From Candidatus Methanomethylophilaceae archaeon (GTDB taxonomy: Archaea; Thermoplasmatota; Thermoplasmata; Methanomassiliicoccales; Methanomethylophilaceae): a stretch of DNA of 64,000 nucleotides. This document shows, piece by piece, positions 16,520 through 25,481 of this stretch (position 1 is the stretch's first letter; each line of letters opens with the position of its first letter). The notes under the pieces are model-generated. The model searched no databases. It saw only the letters and a list, made by a program, of their open reading frames with translations, and was not told the origin of the DNA. Made by a program: the position numbers and the translations under genes. The stretch is taken from positions 1 through 64,000 of the forward strand of contig CALUOK010000010.1 in NCBI GenBank assembly GCA_944322255.1, read 5' to 3'.

Positions 16520-16770
16520 GTTGATCGGAAGTTAAAGAGCGTTGAGTCGGTATTTCAATACTCCGAATAATGTCCCAAATGGAACGTTTTGTACAGTCTG
16601 GACGATACCCCGACGGGTTTTCCCCTATGACCGTTAACTTCCGGACCGGTCGGCCCGGCCATCCAGTCATATAAATACATATCTCCGTTACCAATCAGCT
16701 CCAACTCTGACCGTCACCAAAGACCTCCCCCAAAATAATTTTAAACACTATATCATACGAAGGCTCGACC
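16520..16770. other. Intergenic region with two divergent promoters
   Basis: No gene is seen. A CTCTTTAAC box (about 16533-16541, minus strand) suits the cobW-like gene and AATTTTAAAC (16737-16746) suits the chorismate mutase gene. Another AT-rich box lies at 16672-16682 (CATATAAATAC), with no gene assigned to it. Confidence 0.4.
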
Positions 16771-17043
16771 ATGCCTGACACAGCCGAACTCAGAGCACAG
16801 ATCGAGACCATCGACGAGGAGATCATAGACCTCATAGCCACCCGCATGGAGATCAGCGACGAGCTCGCCAAGGCCAAGAAGAAATCCGGCATGGGTTATT
16901 GGGACGATGAGAAGGAGCGCGAGGTCGTCCACAGGTACATGGAGCTCTGCGAGGAGGTCAGCCTCTCCGAGGACGAGGCGAAGCAGATCGCGGAGGTCAT
17001 CCTGCACATCTCCAAGGAGAGGCAGAAGCACTTCTTCGAGTGA
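16771..17043 (+). CDS. Chorismate mutase, AroQ type
   Basis: 90 residues, the normal size of a stand-alone AroQ domain. The three-helix layout is clear: RAQIETIDEEIIDLIATRM, then DELAKAKKKSG with the conserved Lys, DDEKEREVVHR, and a long C-terminal helix. It converts chorismate to prephenate for phenylalanine and tyrosine synthesis. The TATA-like box at 16737-16746 lies about 27 bases upstream, so the message may be leaderless. The sensor kinase gene follows after 38 bases. Confidence 0.85.
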   Translation: MPDTAELRAQIETIDEEIIDLIATRMEISDELAKAKKKSGMGYWDDEKEREVVHRYMELCEEVSLSEDEAKQIAEVILHISKERQKHFFE

Positions 17044-17081
17044 TGCCAAACCATTAACATCCATCGGAACGATACCTTTTC

Positions 17082-18953
17082 ATGTACTGCGTTCTGCTCG
17101 TCAGCAGCGATAGGGAACTGTGTTTCCTGGGCATCAGGTTCTCCCCTATGCTCGACCCCGACATCACGCTGAGGACGGCTGAGGACATCCCGCAGGCCAT
17201 CAACATCATGAAGAGCCTGCCCGTCGACGCGGTCGTCTTCGACCAGGACGAGGTCAACGACATCTCCAAGTTCATAGTCGCCACCGACCGCAACCGCGTG
17301 ACCGCCCCGGTCATTCTCGTCTCGAAGAACCCCACCATGGACCTGCTGAGGGAGGCCATAGACCTGCGCATCGACGGATTCATCCCCAGGAGCGGCCGCG
17401 ACCCCTCCGACTTCTTCGGAGAGGTGAACATGCGCGCCTCCCTCATCGCGGAACGCCGCCGCAACGAGAACTACCGCAGGATCAACGAGAGCAGGATGGA
17501 GGCCCTGGTCAAGATGGCCTCCATGGGCGAGGAGGACTTCCAGACCATCGTCAGGTACGCGCTGGAGAAGAGCGTGGAGCTGACCCACAGCAAGATCGGC
17601 TACGTAGCCCTCTACGAGAGGGAGAGGGGCATGCTGAACATGCTCGCCTGGTCCAGCCAGGCCATGAAGGGCTGCGAGGTCAGTAACTACCCGGTGGAGT
17701 TCGAGCTCAACTCCACGGGGATCTGGGGCGAGCCCATCCGTCTCGGCAAGTCCATCACCATCAACGACTACGAGAACGACCGCAAGAGCATGAAGAAGGG
17801 CACGCCCGCAGGACACGTGAAGCTGGAGAAGCTGCTGATGGTGCCCATCATCGTGGACGGGGAGATCATCGGGACCGCCGGCGTGGGGAACAAGGATTCG
17901 GAGTACACCACCTTCGACGAGACCCAGCTGAACCTGATGATGACCGAGCTGTTCTCCATCTACAAGAGCCGCGAGACCTTCAGGCACGAGATCACCCGCT
18001 CCAACGCCGCCAGGACCCTCATGGAGTCCGGACCCGTCGGGTTCATGTACATCGACTCGGACATGAACATCATCTTCACCAACAGGGTGGCGGCGGACAT
18101 CGTCGGATTCGATGTCAAGGCGAGGCTCCCCCTGCACCTGGACAGCATCGGCACCAGGAACGTGGTCGAGGTCAAGGCGCTGGTCAACTCCGTCCGCCTG
18201 GACCCCGCCGGCAGGACCCTCAGGTCCCACATATCCGGTGACGGCAACACCACCTACGAATGCGCCGCCACCCGCATCAGCGAGGGGAACGACATCATCC
18301 CCGGGTTCATGCTGACATTCACGGACATCACGGACGTGGTCTTCATAGACACCATGAGGCTGAGGGCGATAGAGCACATCAGGGTCCTTGAGGGGCCGGT
18401 GCTCAACACGCTGATCTCCTCCCGCCGCGCCCTGGTCCCGCTGGGCGACATCACCGACGACGCCTACCCCGCCCTTGTTGCTCTGGACAACACCGTCACC
18501 TTCATGGACGACTACAGGAACGTGGGCATTAGCGAGCCGCGGTGGTTCTCCGTGAGGGACCTTGTGGAGAAGGCGGTGAAGGCCGCCGGAGTGGGCAACA
18601 TGCCTCTGGACGTCAGGGCGGACGGCATCAGCATACTGGTGGACCCCGAGTTCCCGGTGGTGTTCAAGAACCTGCTGACGAACTCGGCCAGCCACGGCGG
18701 GGCCAGCGTCAGCGTGTCGATATCGTGCCGCATCAGCCAGGGCAACCTGACCATAACGTACAGCGACAACGGTGTGGGCATACCGGAGTACCTGGAGGAC
18801 CATCTCTTCGATCAGGTCCCCCAGGGGAAGTTCGGGATGTTTCTGATTAAGAACGTCGTGGACTCCAACGGATTCACCATCCGTCATGTCCCGACGGGGA
18901 GCGGCACGTGCTTCGAGATAGGCGTGCCGCCCACCCATTATTCATTGGGATGA
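17082..18953 (+). CDS. Sensor histidine kinase with receiver-like, GAF and PAS domains (copy 1)
   Basis: 623 residues, no membrane segments. Residues 1-115 form a receiver-like domain with an Asp in VVFDQDEV but without the usual acidic pair (VSSDRE). A GAF domain spans about 150-290 (SKIGYVALYERER, WGEPIRLGKSITINDYEND). A PAS-like part follows (GPVGFMYIDSDMNI), then a short helical segment with EHIRVLEGPV as a possible degenerate phospho-acceptor, and a GHKL ATPase (NLLTNSASHGG, YSDNGVGIPE, GKFGMFLIKN). It is a cytosolic sensor. The same architecture recurs at 25482-27359, next to a matching methyltransferase module, so it probably senses a methyl substrate or redox state. Confidence 0.8.
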   Translation: MYCVLLVSSDRELCFLGIRFSPMLDPDITLRTAEDIPQAINIMKSLPVDAVVFDQDEVNDISKFIVATDRNRVTAPVILVSKNPTMDLLREAIDLRIDGFIPRSGRDPSDFFGEVNMRASLIAERRRNENYRRINESRMEALVKMASMGEEDFQTIVRYALEKSVELTHSKIGYVALYERERGMLNMLAWSSQAMKGCEVSNYPVEFELNSTGIWGEPIRLGKSITINDYENDRKSMKKGTPAGHVKLEKLLMVPIIVDGEIIGTAGVGNKDSEYTTFDETQLNLMMTELFSIYKSRETFRHEITRSNAARTLMESGPVGFMYIDSDMNIIFTNRVAADIVGFDVKARLPLHLDSIGTRNVVEVKALVNSVRLDPAGRTLRSHISGDGNTTYECAATRISEGNDIIPGFMLTFTDITDVVFIDTMRLRAIEHIRVLEGPVLNTLISSRRALVPLGDITDDAYPALVALDNTVTFMDDYRNVGISEPRWFSVRDLVEKAVKAAGVGNMPLDVRADGISILVDPEFPVVFKNLLTNSASHGGASVSVSISCRISQGNLTITYSDNGVGIPEYLEDHLFDQVPQGKFGMFLIKNVVDSNGFTIRHVPTGSGTCFEIGVPPTHYSLG

Positions 18954-21029
18954 GGTGAACTGCTTCGGCTTGCCCGCGGCGGTGACCGTCAGCCTGATCT
19001 CCATCAGCACGGAGCTCTCCCCAGCACCGATGGCGTACTTGTGGTCGTCCCTGTCCACGGACACGCTTATGTCCTCGGCTCCGCTGGACTCCACGGATGC
19101 GATGACGGCCTCCCTTCCGATGCGCTCGCTCTCGGAGAGCGCGGTCTGGAGGTTCTCGTACTTGAAGTTCCCCAGCTTGGAGAACACCTCGAACTCGCAG
19201 TCCTCCTCCCCGGCCAGCTCCGGACGGAGCAGGAAGGAGATCGACTCGGACACAGACGATGTGATCGCCCCGATAGCGTTCCCCACATCCGAGTCCTCGG
19301 TGACGTAGACGTCGGTGTCGAACACCTCGCCCACCCAGCGTATGTACACGCCCGCGGGCGCTCCGATACCGATGATGGGCTTGTTGACCTTGATCATGCA
19401 GTTGAAGTCCTTCCCGGGCTTGTGGCGGATGGCCTTCATCAGCATGTCCTCTCCGGCGGGGGTCAGGTTGTAGCTGCCGACCTCTTCGGACATGAGCTCC
19501 TTCATGAGCTCGATGCACAGCTTCTCGCGGATCTTCTGCTTCGCCTCGGTAATGAACTCCTCCGGAGTCACCCCCACCCTACGGGAGAGGTACTCGACTC
19601 CGGCCTTCGAGGCCTCGGCATCGAAGTTGACGTATGTGCCCTCGGCATGCAGCAGGTCGGTGGGGGTCATTCCGATCCTCTGGACCAGTCCGTAGCCCTC
19701 GAGCTTGTGCATGTTGAACGTGAACGGGTGGATGCCCAGGATGTCCCCGGCCTCGTTAAGCGAGTAGGGGCGCTCCTGCAGCAGCGTGAGCAACTTGAGG
19801 TCCGCATCGGACACCATGGACTCGTCCTTGGGCATCTTGAGCGTCCTGAACATCTCGTTGTCCAGAAGGACGTTGTCCTCCCCGAAGGACTCCGGGGTGG
19901 GACGGGTCTGGACTCCGCTGAGCTTCATCATGTGCTCCTTGACGCAGGGCCACTGGGACGCGGCGATGCACAGCGGCACGACCCTCAGCGCGGACAGGAT
20001 TATCCTCCTGCCGTTCACAAGGATGCGGCTGTCGCCCCCGATTCCCGAGGTGGCGATCTCCGCGGCGGTGACACGGGTCCTCTTCCCTCCGATGATCGCA
20101 CCCTCCGGCTCGAGACGGGGCTTCCCGTCCCTGAGGATGCCGATGTCGGTGGTTGTACCTCCCATGTCCATGACGATGGCGTCCTTCTGTCCAGTGAGGT
20201 ACATGGCGCCGATGAGACTGGCCGCCGGTCCGCAGAGGATGGTCTCCACGGGCTTCTCCTTGGCGAGGGCCTCTCCCATCATGGATCCATCCCCCTTGAC
20301 AATCATCAGGGGAGCGTGGATGCCCTTCTCCGCGAGCACCGCCTTGACGGACCTTATGAGGTCGTCGATGACGGGTACAAGCTTGGCGTTCATGATGCAT
20401 GTGGCCGTGCGCTCGTTGAAGCCCAGTCCGGAGGACAGCTCGTGGCCGCAGATCACAGGCACGTCCAGGATCTCCTTGGCGATGGCCTTAACCCTCTTCT
20501 CGTGGTCAGGGTTGCGGACGGCCAGGTATCCGGTGACGGCGACGCCGTCTACCCTGCCCTTGACTGATTCCAGGAACTTCCTGGCGGCGTCCTCGTCGAG
20601 GGGATGGATCTCCTCGCCGTGGAGGTCGTGTCCGCCCTCGACGACGGTGTCGAAGTCCGGGCGGACGGAGAAGTCGTATTCGCTTCCGATGCAGACCAGG
20701 GCGACCCTGCAGCCCTTGCCCTCCACCACCGAGTTCGTGGCGAGGGTGGATGACAGTGACACGACTCCGACCTGCTTCAGCAGTTCGGTGTCGAAATCGA
20801 CAATTGAACCGCGGATACCGATCGACAGGTCCTCGCGGGTGGTCAGAGATTTTGCCTTGCAGAGAATCTTCCCTGATTCGAGGTCCATGACGACGGCGTC
20901 GGTATACGTGCCACCGGTATCGAATCCGAGTCCGATTGTTATGATAACACCTTCTGATGGATGGGATGAATGGGATTGCGGGACTTCGGGCTCCCGCGGA
21001 CCCTCAGGAGGAAAAGATGTAAGTTGCAA
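18942..21029 (-). CDS. Hydantoinase/oxoprolinase (HyuA)-family ATPase
   Basis: 695 residues if the only canonical in-frame start, TTG 21029, is used. Family similarity begins only at GLGFDTGGTYTDAVVMD, about residue 33. No ATG, GTG or TTG lies between, and an ATA codon at 20942 sits five bases after GAAGGTG, so a rare start is possible. The ASKHA ATPase motifs are MDMGGTTTDIG and GIGAPAG. A winged-helix-like insertion lies near residues 420-470 (LLTLLQERPYSLNEAGDILG). It ends 12 bases inside the opposing kinase gene. Its neighbours suggest a role in corrinoid methyl transfer rather than hydantoin use. Confidence 0.7.
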   Translation of the reverse strand: MQLTSFPPEGPREPEVPQSHSSHPSEGVIITIGLGFDTGGTYTDAVVMDLESGKILCKAKSLTTREDLSIGIRGSIVDFDTELLKQVGVVSLSSTLATNSVVEGKGCRVALVCIGSEYDFSVRPDFDTVVEGGHDLHGEEIHPLDEDAARKFLESVKGRVDGVAVTGYLAVRNPDHEKRVKAIAKEILDVPVICGHELSSGLGFNERTATCIMNAKLVPVIDDLIRSVKAVLAEKGIHAPLMIVKGDGSMMGEALAKEKPVETILCGPAASLIGAMYLTGQKDAIVMDMGGTTTDIGILRDGKPRLEPEGAIIGGKRTRVTAAEIATSGIGGDSRILVNGRRIILSALRVVPLCIAASQWPCVKEHMMKLSGVQTRPTPESFGEDNVLLDNEMFRTLKMPKDESMVSDADLKLLTLLQERPYSLNEAGDILGIHPFTFNMHKLEGYGLVQRIGMTPTDLLHAEGTYVNFDAEASKAGVEYLSRRVGVTPEEFITEAKQKIREKLCIELMKELMSEEVGSYNLTPAGEDMLMKAIRHKPGKDFNCMIKVNKPIIGIGAPAGVYIRWVGEVFDTDVYVTEDSDVGNAIGAITSSVSESISFLLRPELAGEEDCEFEVFSKLGNFKYENLQTALSESERIGREAVIASVESSGAEDISVSVDRDDHKYAIGAGESSVLMEIRLTVTAAGKPKQFTSSQ

Positions 21030-21095
21030 CCGCCGGCATGGATTCCTGGGGGGTTTGCAGCCGGCGGGAACTCGTTTGGGGTGGAGGGCTGAAGA

Positions 21096-21413
21096 TCATC
21101 TGTTATTCGAGACGACCCCCAAATCCTTGTTTCTCTGGTCCACGACGCGCGTAATATGATCCGCAAGGGTACGTTCTTGAATCTTATTCTGCACATCGGG
21201 GGACGCTTCGATGAAGAACTCGAGGTCGCACTTGTTGCAACGGACCTTGGGGCAGCCCCTGACAGCCTCCGAACAGCCCTGGCATGCGAAGGTTCTAGCA
21301 TAGACTAGGGAAAACTCGAACCCGCATCTAGGGCATTTCATCTTCCTCACGGATGCGGTCGTGTTGTACGAGAATCCGTGAGCCTTCATGGCGTCAAAGT
21401 AGGTGCTTCCCAT
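21096..21413 (-). CDS. Zinc-ribbon protein linked to the methyltransferase operon
   Basis: 105 residues from ATG 21413 with CAGGAGG upstream. Cys pairs CPRCG (near 25), CQGC (near 45), a CPKVRCNKC block (near 55-63) and a C-terminal charged helix point to two zinc sites. Function unknown. It lies between the HyuA-like gene and the UroD-fold methyltransferase gene in the same orientation; a hairpin in the gap suggests partial uncoupling from the methyltransferase. It may be a regulator or an assembly factor of the module. Confidence 0.6.
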   Translation of the reverse strand: MGSTYFDAMKAHGFSYNTTASVRKMKCPRCGFEFSLVYARTFACQGCSEAVRGCPKVRCNKCDLEFFIEASPDVQNKIQERTLADHITRVVDQRNKDLGVVSNNR

Positions 21414-21434
21414 CTTCAGTCCTCCTGGTAGGGT

Positions 21435-21452
21435 CCCCGCCCGGAGGCGGGG
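21435..21452 (-). terminator. Hairpin between the methyltransferase and zinc-ribbon genes
   Basis: CCCCGCC (21435-21441) and GGCGGGG (21446-21452) form a perfect stem with a CGGA loop. It lies after the methyltransferase stop and just before the ribosome site of the zinc-ribbon gene, so it could end or attenuate the upstream transcript. Confidence 0.45.
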
Positions 21453-21481
21453 TTAAATGTTTTTGTCTAGAGTTTCAGGCT

Positions 21482-22567
21482 TCACATCTTGCCGTACTGG
21501 CTGACAGCAGCCATGACGGCGTCGACGTTCTCCAGCTTGGTCTCGAGGTCGGGCGGGACCTCGCAACCGGAGGAGATGCAGTACCTGGAGTTGAGGCCCT
21601 TCTTGCACAGGGCGGTCTTGACTTCCTGGCACAGGTCGGCGGTGACCTTGGTGATCTGCTCGACGGATCCCCTGACGAACAGCTGGGGGTCGATGTTACC
21701 CATCATCAGGCACTTGTCTCCGTAGCCCTGCTCGATGACCTCGGCTGCGGTGGGGCTGCCGGGGATCAGGGGGTAGTAGGCCATGGAGTACATGTCTACG
21801 CCGAACTTCTTGACCTGGGTGTCCAGGTGGGGCAGGTCAGCGCAGTTGTGGATTCCGAGTCCCATTCCGAGCTCCCTGACCTTGTCGTTGCATGCCTTGG
21901 CGTACTTGTCACCCTCGAACTCCGCGTACTCGGGGTCTCCGAGGCAAGCGTAGTTACCCCAGAGGTAGTCCCAGCAGAATCCCTCGGCTCCGGTCTCAGC
22001 GATCTTCTCGCAGGTCTCGAGGCACAGCTTGGTGGTCTCGCCGAGAGCCTTGTGGACGGGTGCGGGGTCGGAGAACATGTCCATGAAGACCCTCTCCGCT
22101 CCTCCGGCCTGGGTCAGGGTGAGGAGGGGTCCCTCGAGGAACGCGATGTTGAAGGACTTGCCCTTGATCATGGGGGCCAGTCTCCTGTTCATGTCGATCA
22201 GGTCTCCGGTCCTTCCCTTGGTGATGTCGGGGCAGACGATCTTGTCGTAGTCCTCCATGTCGTGGATGATGTGGTCATCGACGAACGGGGTGTTCTCCGT
22301 GTCCATCCTGACGTGGGCTCCGAGTGTGGAGGCGGTGATGGACAGGTCGATCAGGGTGACGGTGTAGGGGAATTTCCAGTGCTCCACTCCCTTGGCGAAA
22401 GACTCAGCGCACAGCTCGGGGTTCGTGGCCCACTCCTTGTACGTGACTTTCTCGGGCATGAGCCTCCTGCACAGAGCGAGTGCGAGGGGGGACGAGGCGA
22501 GCTCGTCGACCGGCTCGTTCTGGATAGCAGCGATGGCCCTCTCGTAGGGTGTCATGGGTGCGACCAT
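21482..22567 (-). CDS. UroD-fold corrinoid methyltransferase (copy 1)
   Basis: 361 residues. It has the UroD/MtaA/MtbA/MtsA/CmuA barrel with the zinc residues in GIHNCADLPHLD (about 240) and SSGCEVPPD (about 335). Its start lies five bases after the corrinoid protein stop, so the two are co-translated and probably act together. It is longer than MtaA-type enzymes and has a characteristic WDYLWGNYACLGD stretch near residue 200. The likely reaction is transfer of a methyl group between a methylated compound, the partner corrinoid and coenzyme M. Methyl sulfide or thiol is the best guess (MtsA/MtsB-like), without proof. Confidence 0.75.
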   Translation of the reverse strand: MVAPMTPYERAIAAIQNEPVDELASSPLALALCRRLMPEKVTYKEWATNPELCAESFAKGVEHWKFPYTVTLIDLSITASTLGAHVRMDTENTPFVDDHIIHDMEDYDKIVCPDITKGRTGDLIDMNRRLAPMIKGKSFNIAFLEGPLLTLTQAGGAERVFMDMFSDPAPVHKALGETTKLCLETCEKIAETGAEGFCWDYLWGNYACLGDPEYAEFEGDKYAKACNDKVRELGMGLGIHNCADLPHLDTQVKKFGVDMYSMAYYPLIPGSPTAAEVIEQGYGDKCLMMGNIDPQLFVRGSVEQITKVTADLCQEVKTALCKKGLNSRYCISSGCEVPPDLETKLENVDAVMAAVSQYGKM

Positions 22568-22572
22568 CTAAA

Positions 22573-23205
22573 TCACTGTCCCTTGAGCCAGTTGACGCAG
22601 TCCTGGGCGTTGTTGTCCCTGTGGTCCGCGCCGATCTCCTCCGCGAAGCTGGGGGATGTGGGTGGTCCGCCGATGGTGACGGTGCAGTTTCCGCGGGTTC
22701 CCTGCTCCTTCAGGAGGTCGATGGTGTTCTTCATGTTGTCCATGGTGGGGGTCATCAGGGTGGACATGCACAGGATGTCGATGCCCTCGTTCTTGACGGT
22801 GTCCGCGATGGTCGCGGGGGGAACGTCCTTTCCGAGGTCGTTTACGATGTATCCGCCAGCGGTCAGCATGGTCTTGACGATGTTCTTTCCGATGTCGTGG
22901 ACATCTCCCTCGACGACACATGTGGCGGCCTTCTTGGCGTCAGCGAGGTCCTCCTTGGGGATGGCGGGCAGAAGCAGGTCGAGTCCGGCGTACATCGCGT
23001 GAGCGGCGACGAGAACCTGGGGCAGGTAGATCTGGTGAGCGGCGTACTTGTCACCGATCACGTTCATTCCCTTAACCAGTCCCTCGTTGATGGCTTCAAC
23101 GGGGTTGACTCCGGCGTCGAGGGCTTTCTGGGCAGCGGCCTTGGAGAGGTCTGCCTTACAGTTGATAACTGCGTTGGCGAGCTCCTCAAAGATCTCTTCA
23201 CTCAT
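22573..23205 (-). CDS. Corrinoid protein of a methyltransferase system (copy 1)
   Basis: 210 residues. An N-terminal helical cap (EEIFEELANAVINCKADLSK) is followed by the B12-binding domain with the cobalt-ligand motif GDVHDIGKNI near residue 103 and the later GGPPTSP loop. This matches MtaC/MtbC/MtsB-type proteins that carry the methyl group on Co(I). GGAGG precedes ATG 23205. A TATA box on the minus strand (23261-23270) lies about 55-65 bases upstream of the start, giving a leader of some 30 bases. The 3' half is nearly identical to the second copy at 28.7 kb. Confidence 0.88.
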   Translation of the reverse strand: MSEEIFEELANAVINCKADLSKAAAQKALDAGVNPVEAINEGLVKGMNVIGDKYAAHQIYLPQVLVAAHAMYAGLDLLLPAIPKEDLADAKKAATCVVEGDVHDIGKNIVKTMLTAGGYIVNDLGKDVPPATIADTVKNEGIDILCMSTLMTPTMDNMKNTIDLLKEQGTRGNCTVTIGGPPTSPSFAEEIGADHRDNNAQDCVNWLKGQ

Positions 23206-23545
23206 TATGTTTCCTCCAGTTTGTGGCCTTTTTGAGGCTGAGAATGATATTTGCGGAGTGAATATAAAAAGCATCCATGTGGTTGGTTCATATATCCATC
23301 GAAGATTCGATTAAGAACCAATTTTTTGGTAGGAAGTATTTAAGGGAATTCCGGTTCATTTCGTTAACATCGTTTAATTTTGGTAGATGAGCGGGAGCCA
23401 CTGCCGAGAAAACACAGCGATTTCTATTGCATATCAACAATTTGTAAAGTCTTTGTATATAATTCTTTCCTATGTTATATCCATATTCTCAAAATCCACC
23501 GTACCTCTTATGTAGATTGGAGCCAATCTCCAGACGGTGTGAGCC
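23206..23545. other. AT-rich divergent promoter region
   Basis: No gene is seen in these 340 bases. A minus-strand TATA at 23261-23270 serves the corrinoid operon. Several AT-rich boxes (for example 23456-23464, TATATAATT) lie on the plus side before the small cysteine protein gene. Confidence 0.4.
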
Positions 23546-23887
23546 ATGAGTTCAACGGTTATTGTCAAGATGAACACCTGCAGCAAGACGCACAAGGTCA
23601 CGGTATCCATGCGTGACGACGGGAACCTGGATGTGAACATCCAGACAGATTGCAAGAACGTCCAGTACTACGCGGACCACCTCAAGCTCATCACCATCGA
23701 TGACGCCACCAACTTCGCCGGGAGCAAGATCGTCGATCCCGACATACGCGGCCCCCTCTCCGCGCCCTGCCTCTGCCCCAACGCCGTCTTCGACGCCGCC
23801 TGGATCGAGCTCGGGATGCTGGCCCAGGGACTCTGCAAGAAGGTCCACGGCAACGAGCTCATCCTGGACAAGTTCGACGAGGCCTGA
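23546..23887 (+). CDS. Small cysteine-bearing conserved-looking protein
   Basis: 113 residues with strands at the N-terminus (STVIVKMNTCSKTHKVTVSM), a Cys at about 31, and a C-terminal CLCPNAVFDAAWIE stretch with further Cys near 96. It resembles small CxC-bearing proteins often found beside methanogen methyltransferases (DUF6951-like); this link is from memory and weak. No clear ribosome site precedes ATG 23546. It lies between the corrinoid operon and the lar genes, divergent from the former. Confidence 0.5.
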   Translation: MSSTVIVKMNTCSKTHKVTVSMRDDGNLDVNIQTDCKNVQYYADHLKLITIDDATNFAGSKIVDPDIRGPLSAPCLCPNAVFDAAWIELGMLAQGLCKKVHGNELILDKFDEA

Positions 23888-23926
23888 CCCTCCCCTTTAT
23901 CTATATTATACTAGAGATACAGGGGC

Positions 23927-24670
23927 ATGGAACTCCGCGAGTACTTCTCGTCCAACCCGTCGGTCGCCGTCGGACTCTCCGGCGGCGCCGACTCCGCCTT
24001 CCTTCTGTGGGCTGCGGCGAGGTACGCGGAGAAGGCGATCCCCTACTTCGCCAGGACCCCCTTCGGATACCCGGAGGACATCCTGTACGCCAGAGATGTT
24101 TGCGGGATGCTCGGCCTGGACCTCCGCGTCGTGGACGTGGACCTGCAGGACGATCCCGACATCATGTCCAACGGCCCAGACAGATGCTACTACTGCAAGA
24201 GGCGCATCTTCGGCGCCATCGCCGAGGCCACTGAGACGGACGGATTGAAGATTGTGGTCGACGGCACCAACGCCTCGGACGACGTCGGCGACCGCCCCGG
24301 GTACCGCGCTCTCCGGGAGCTTGGCGTCCAGTCCCCCCTGAGGATGTGCGGCATCACCAAGGACGACGTCCGTAGGATGTCCCGGGAGGCGGGCCTCCCC
24401 ACGTGGGACAGGCCGTCCAACTCCTGCCTGGCCACCAGGATGGTCACCGGATTCCCGATAGACCTGGAGGTCCTGTGGAGGGCGCACGAAGCGGAGGAGG
24501 CCCTGCGCGACATCGGGTACTCTGACCACAGGGTCCGCACCGACGGCAGGACGGCCACCGTCGTGCTCAGGAAGGACCAGATGCCGACGGACGGATCCGA
24601 GAGGAAGAGGATAACGGACATAGTCTCGGGGTTCATGGGGGAGACCGAGATAGACGAGAAGACCAGGTGA
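23927..24670 (+). CDS. larE: Pyridinium-3,5-biscarboxylate mononucleotide sulfurtransferase
   Basis: 247 residues. The ATP pyrophosphatase loop GLSGGADS is at residues 16-23, with RCYYCKR near 86 and the sacrificial-Cys region SNSCLATRM near 165. LarE donates sulfur to convert the biscarboxylate nucleotide to the bis-thiocarboxylate, the ligand of the nickel-pincer cofactor first found in lactate racemase. The presence of both the single catalytic Cys and a CxxC leaves open sacrificial or iron-sulfur chemistry. larB follows after four bases, so they form an operon; larC lies 32 kb away. Confidence 0.85.
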   Translation: MELREYFSSNPSVAVGLSGGADSAFLLWAAARYAEKAIPYFARTPFGYPEDILYARDVCGMLGLDLRVVDVDLQDDPDIMSNGPDRCYYCKRRIFGAIAEATETDGLKIVVDGTNASDDVGDRPGYRALRELGVQSPLRMCGITKDDVRRMSREAGLPTWDRPSNSCLATRMVTGFPIDLEVLWRAHEAEEALRDIGYSDHRVRTDGRTATVVLRKDQMPTDGSERKRITDIVSGFMGETEIDEKTR

Positions 24671-24674
24671 GGAC

Positions 24675-25454
24675 ATGGACCAGGATGACATCAGGAAGGT
24701 TCTGGAGGACGTGGCGTCCGGAAGGGAGACTGTGGACGGCGCCGTGCTGAGACTGAAGACGGAGCCGTTCGAGGACCTCGGATACGCCAAGATAGACCAC
24801 CACCGCGGGCTCCGCCAGGGGGTCACGGAGGTCATATTCGGCGCCGGGAAGAACCCCGAGCAGATCGTCGGCATCGCCGGAAGGATGCTGGAGCACGGGG
24901 AGAGGTGCATCATAATCACACGCCTCACCCCGGAGAAGGCGGAGGCCGTTTCCGGTTCGATTCCCCTCACCTACGACCCCACCAGCGGCATCGGCCTGGC
25001 CGGGAAGGTGCCGGAGAGACACGACCTGGGGAAGATCACAGTGATCACAGCCGGCACCAGCGACATCCCCGTGGCCGAAGAGGCGGCCCTCACAGCCGAG
25101 GCCCTGGGCAACAACGTGGTCAGGGTCTACGACGCCGGAGTCTCCGGGATCCACAGGCTTCTGGCCCATAAGGAGGACATCATGACGTCCAAGGCGATCG
25201 TCGCCGTCGCGGGAATGGAGGGTGCTCTGGCCAGCGTGGTCGGGGGAATGGCCGACTGCCCGGTCATCGCCGTCCCCACCAGCGTGGGCTACGGAGCATC
25301 TTTCGGAGGCCTGGCGGCCCTTCTGGCGATGCTGAACTCATGCGCCAGCGGGATCAGCGTGGTGAACATCGACAACGGATTCGGCGCCGGGTACCTGGCC
25401 AGCATGATCAACAAGGCGTCATGCCATCCCAGCGACAACAGGACCGAACCTTAA
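24675..25454 (+). CDS. larB: Pyridinium-3,5-biscarboxylate mononucleotide synthase
   Basis: 259 residues, PurE/AIR-carboxylase-like. The N-terminal RLKTEPFEDLGYAKIDHHR and GVTEVIFGAGKN, the central TAGTSDIPVAEEAA and the C-terminal SVGYGASFGGLAALLAMLNS are hallmarks of LarB. It carboxylates and hydrolyses nicotinate adenine dinucleotide to start nickel-pincer cofactor synthesis. It lies four bases after larE, ends in TAA, and the second sensor kinase gene follows after 27 bases, so kinase expression may depend on this operon. Confidence 0.88.
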   Translation: MDQDDIRKVLEDVASGRETVDGAVLRLKTEPFEDLGYAKIDHHRGLRQGVTEVIFGAGKNPEQIVGIAGRMLEHGERCIIITRLTPEKAEAVSGSIPLTYDPTSGIGLAGKVPERHDLGKITVITAGTSDIPVAEEAALTAEALGNNVVRVYDAGVSGIHRLLAHKEDIMTSKAIVAVAGMEGALASVVGGMADCPVIAVPTSVGYGASFGGLAALLAMLNSCASGISVVNIDNGFGAGYLASMINKASCHPSDNRTEP

Positions 25455-25481
25455 TGTCGTCCGAACACATGGAGTCCCAGC

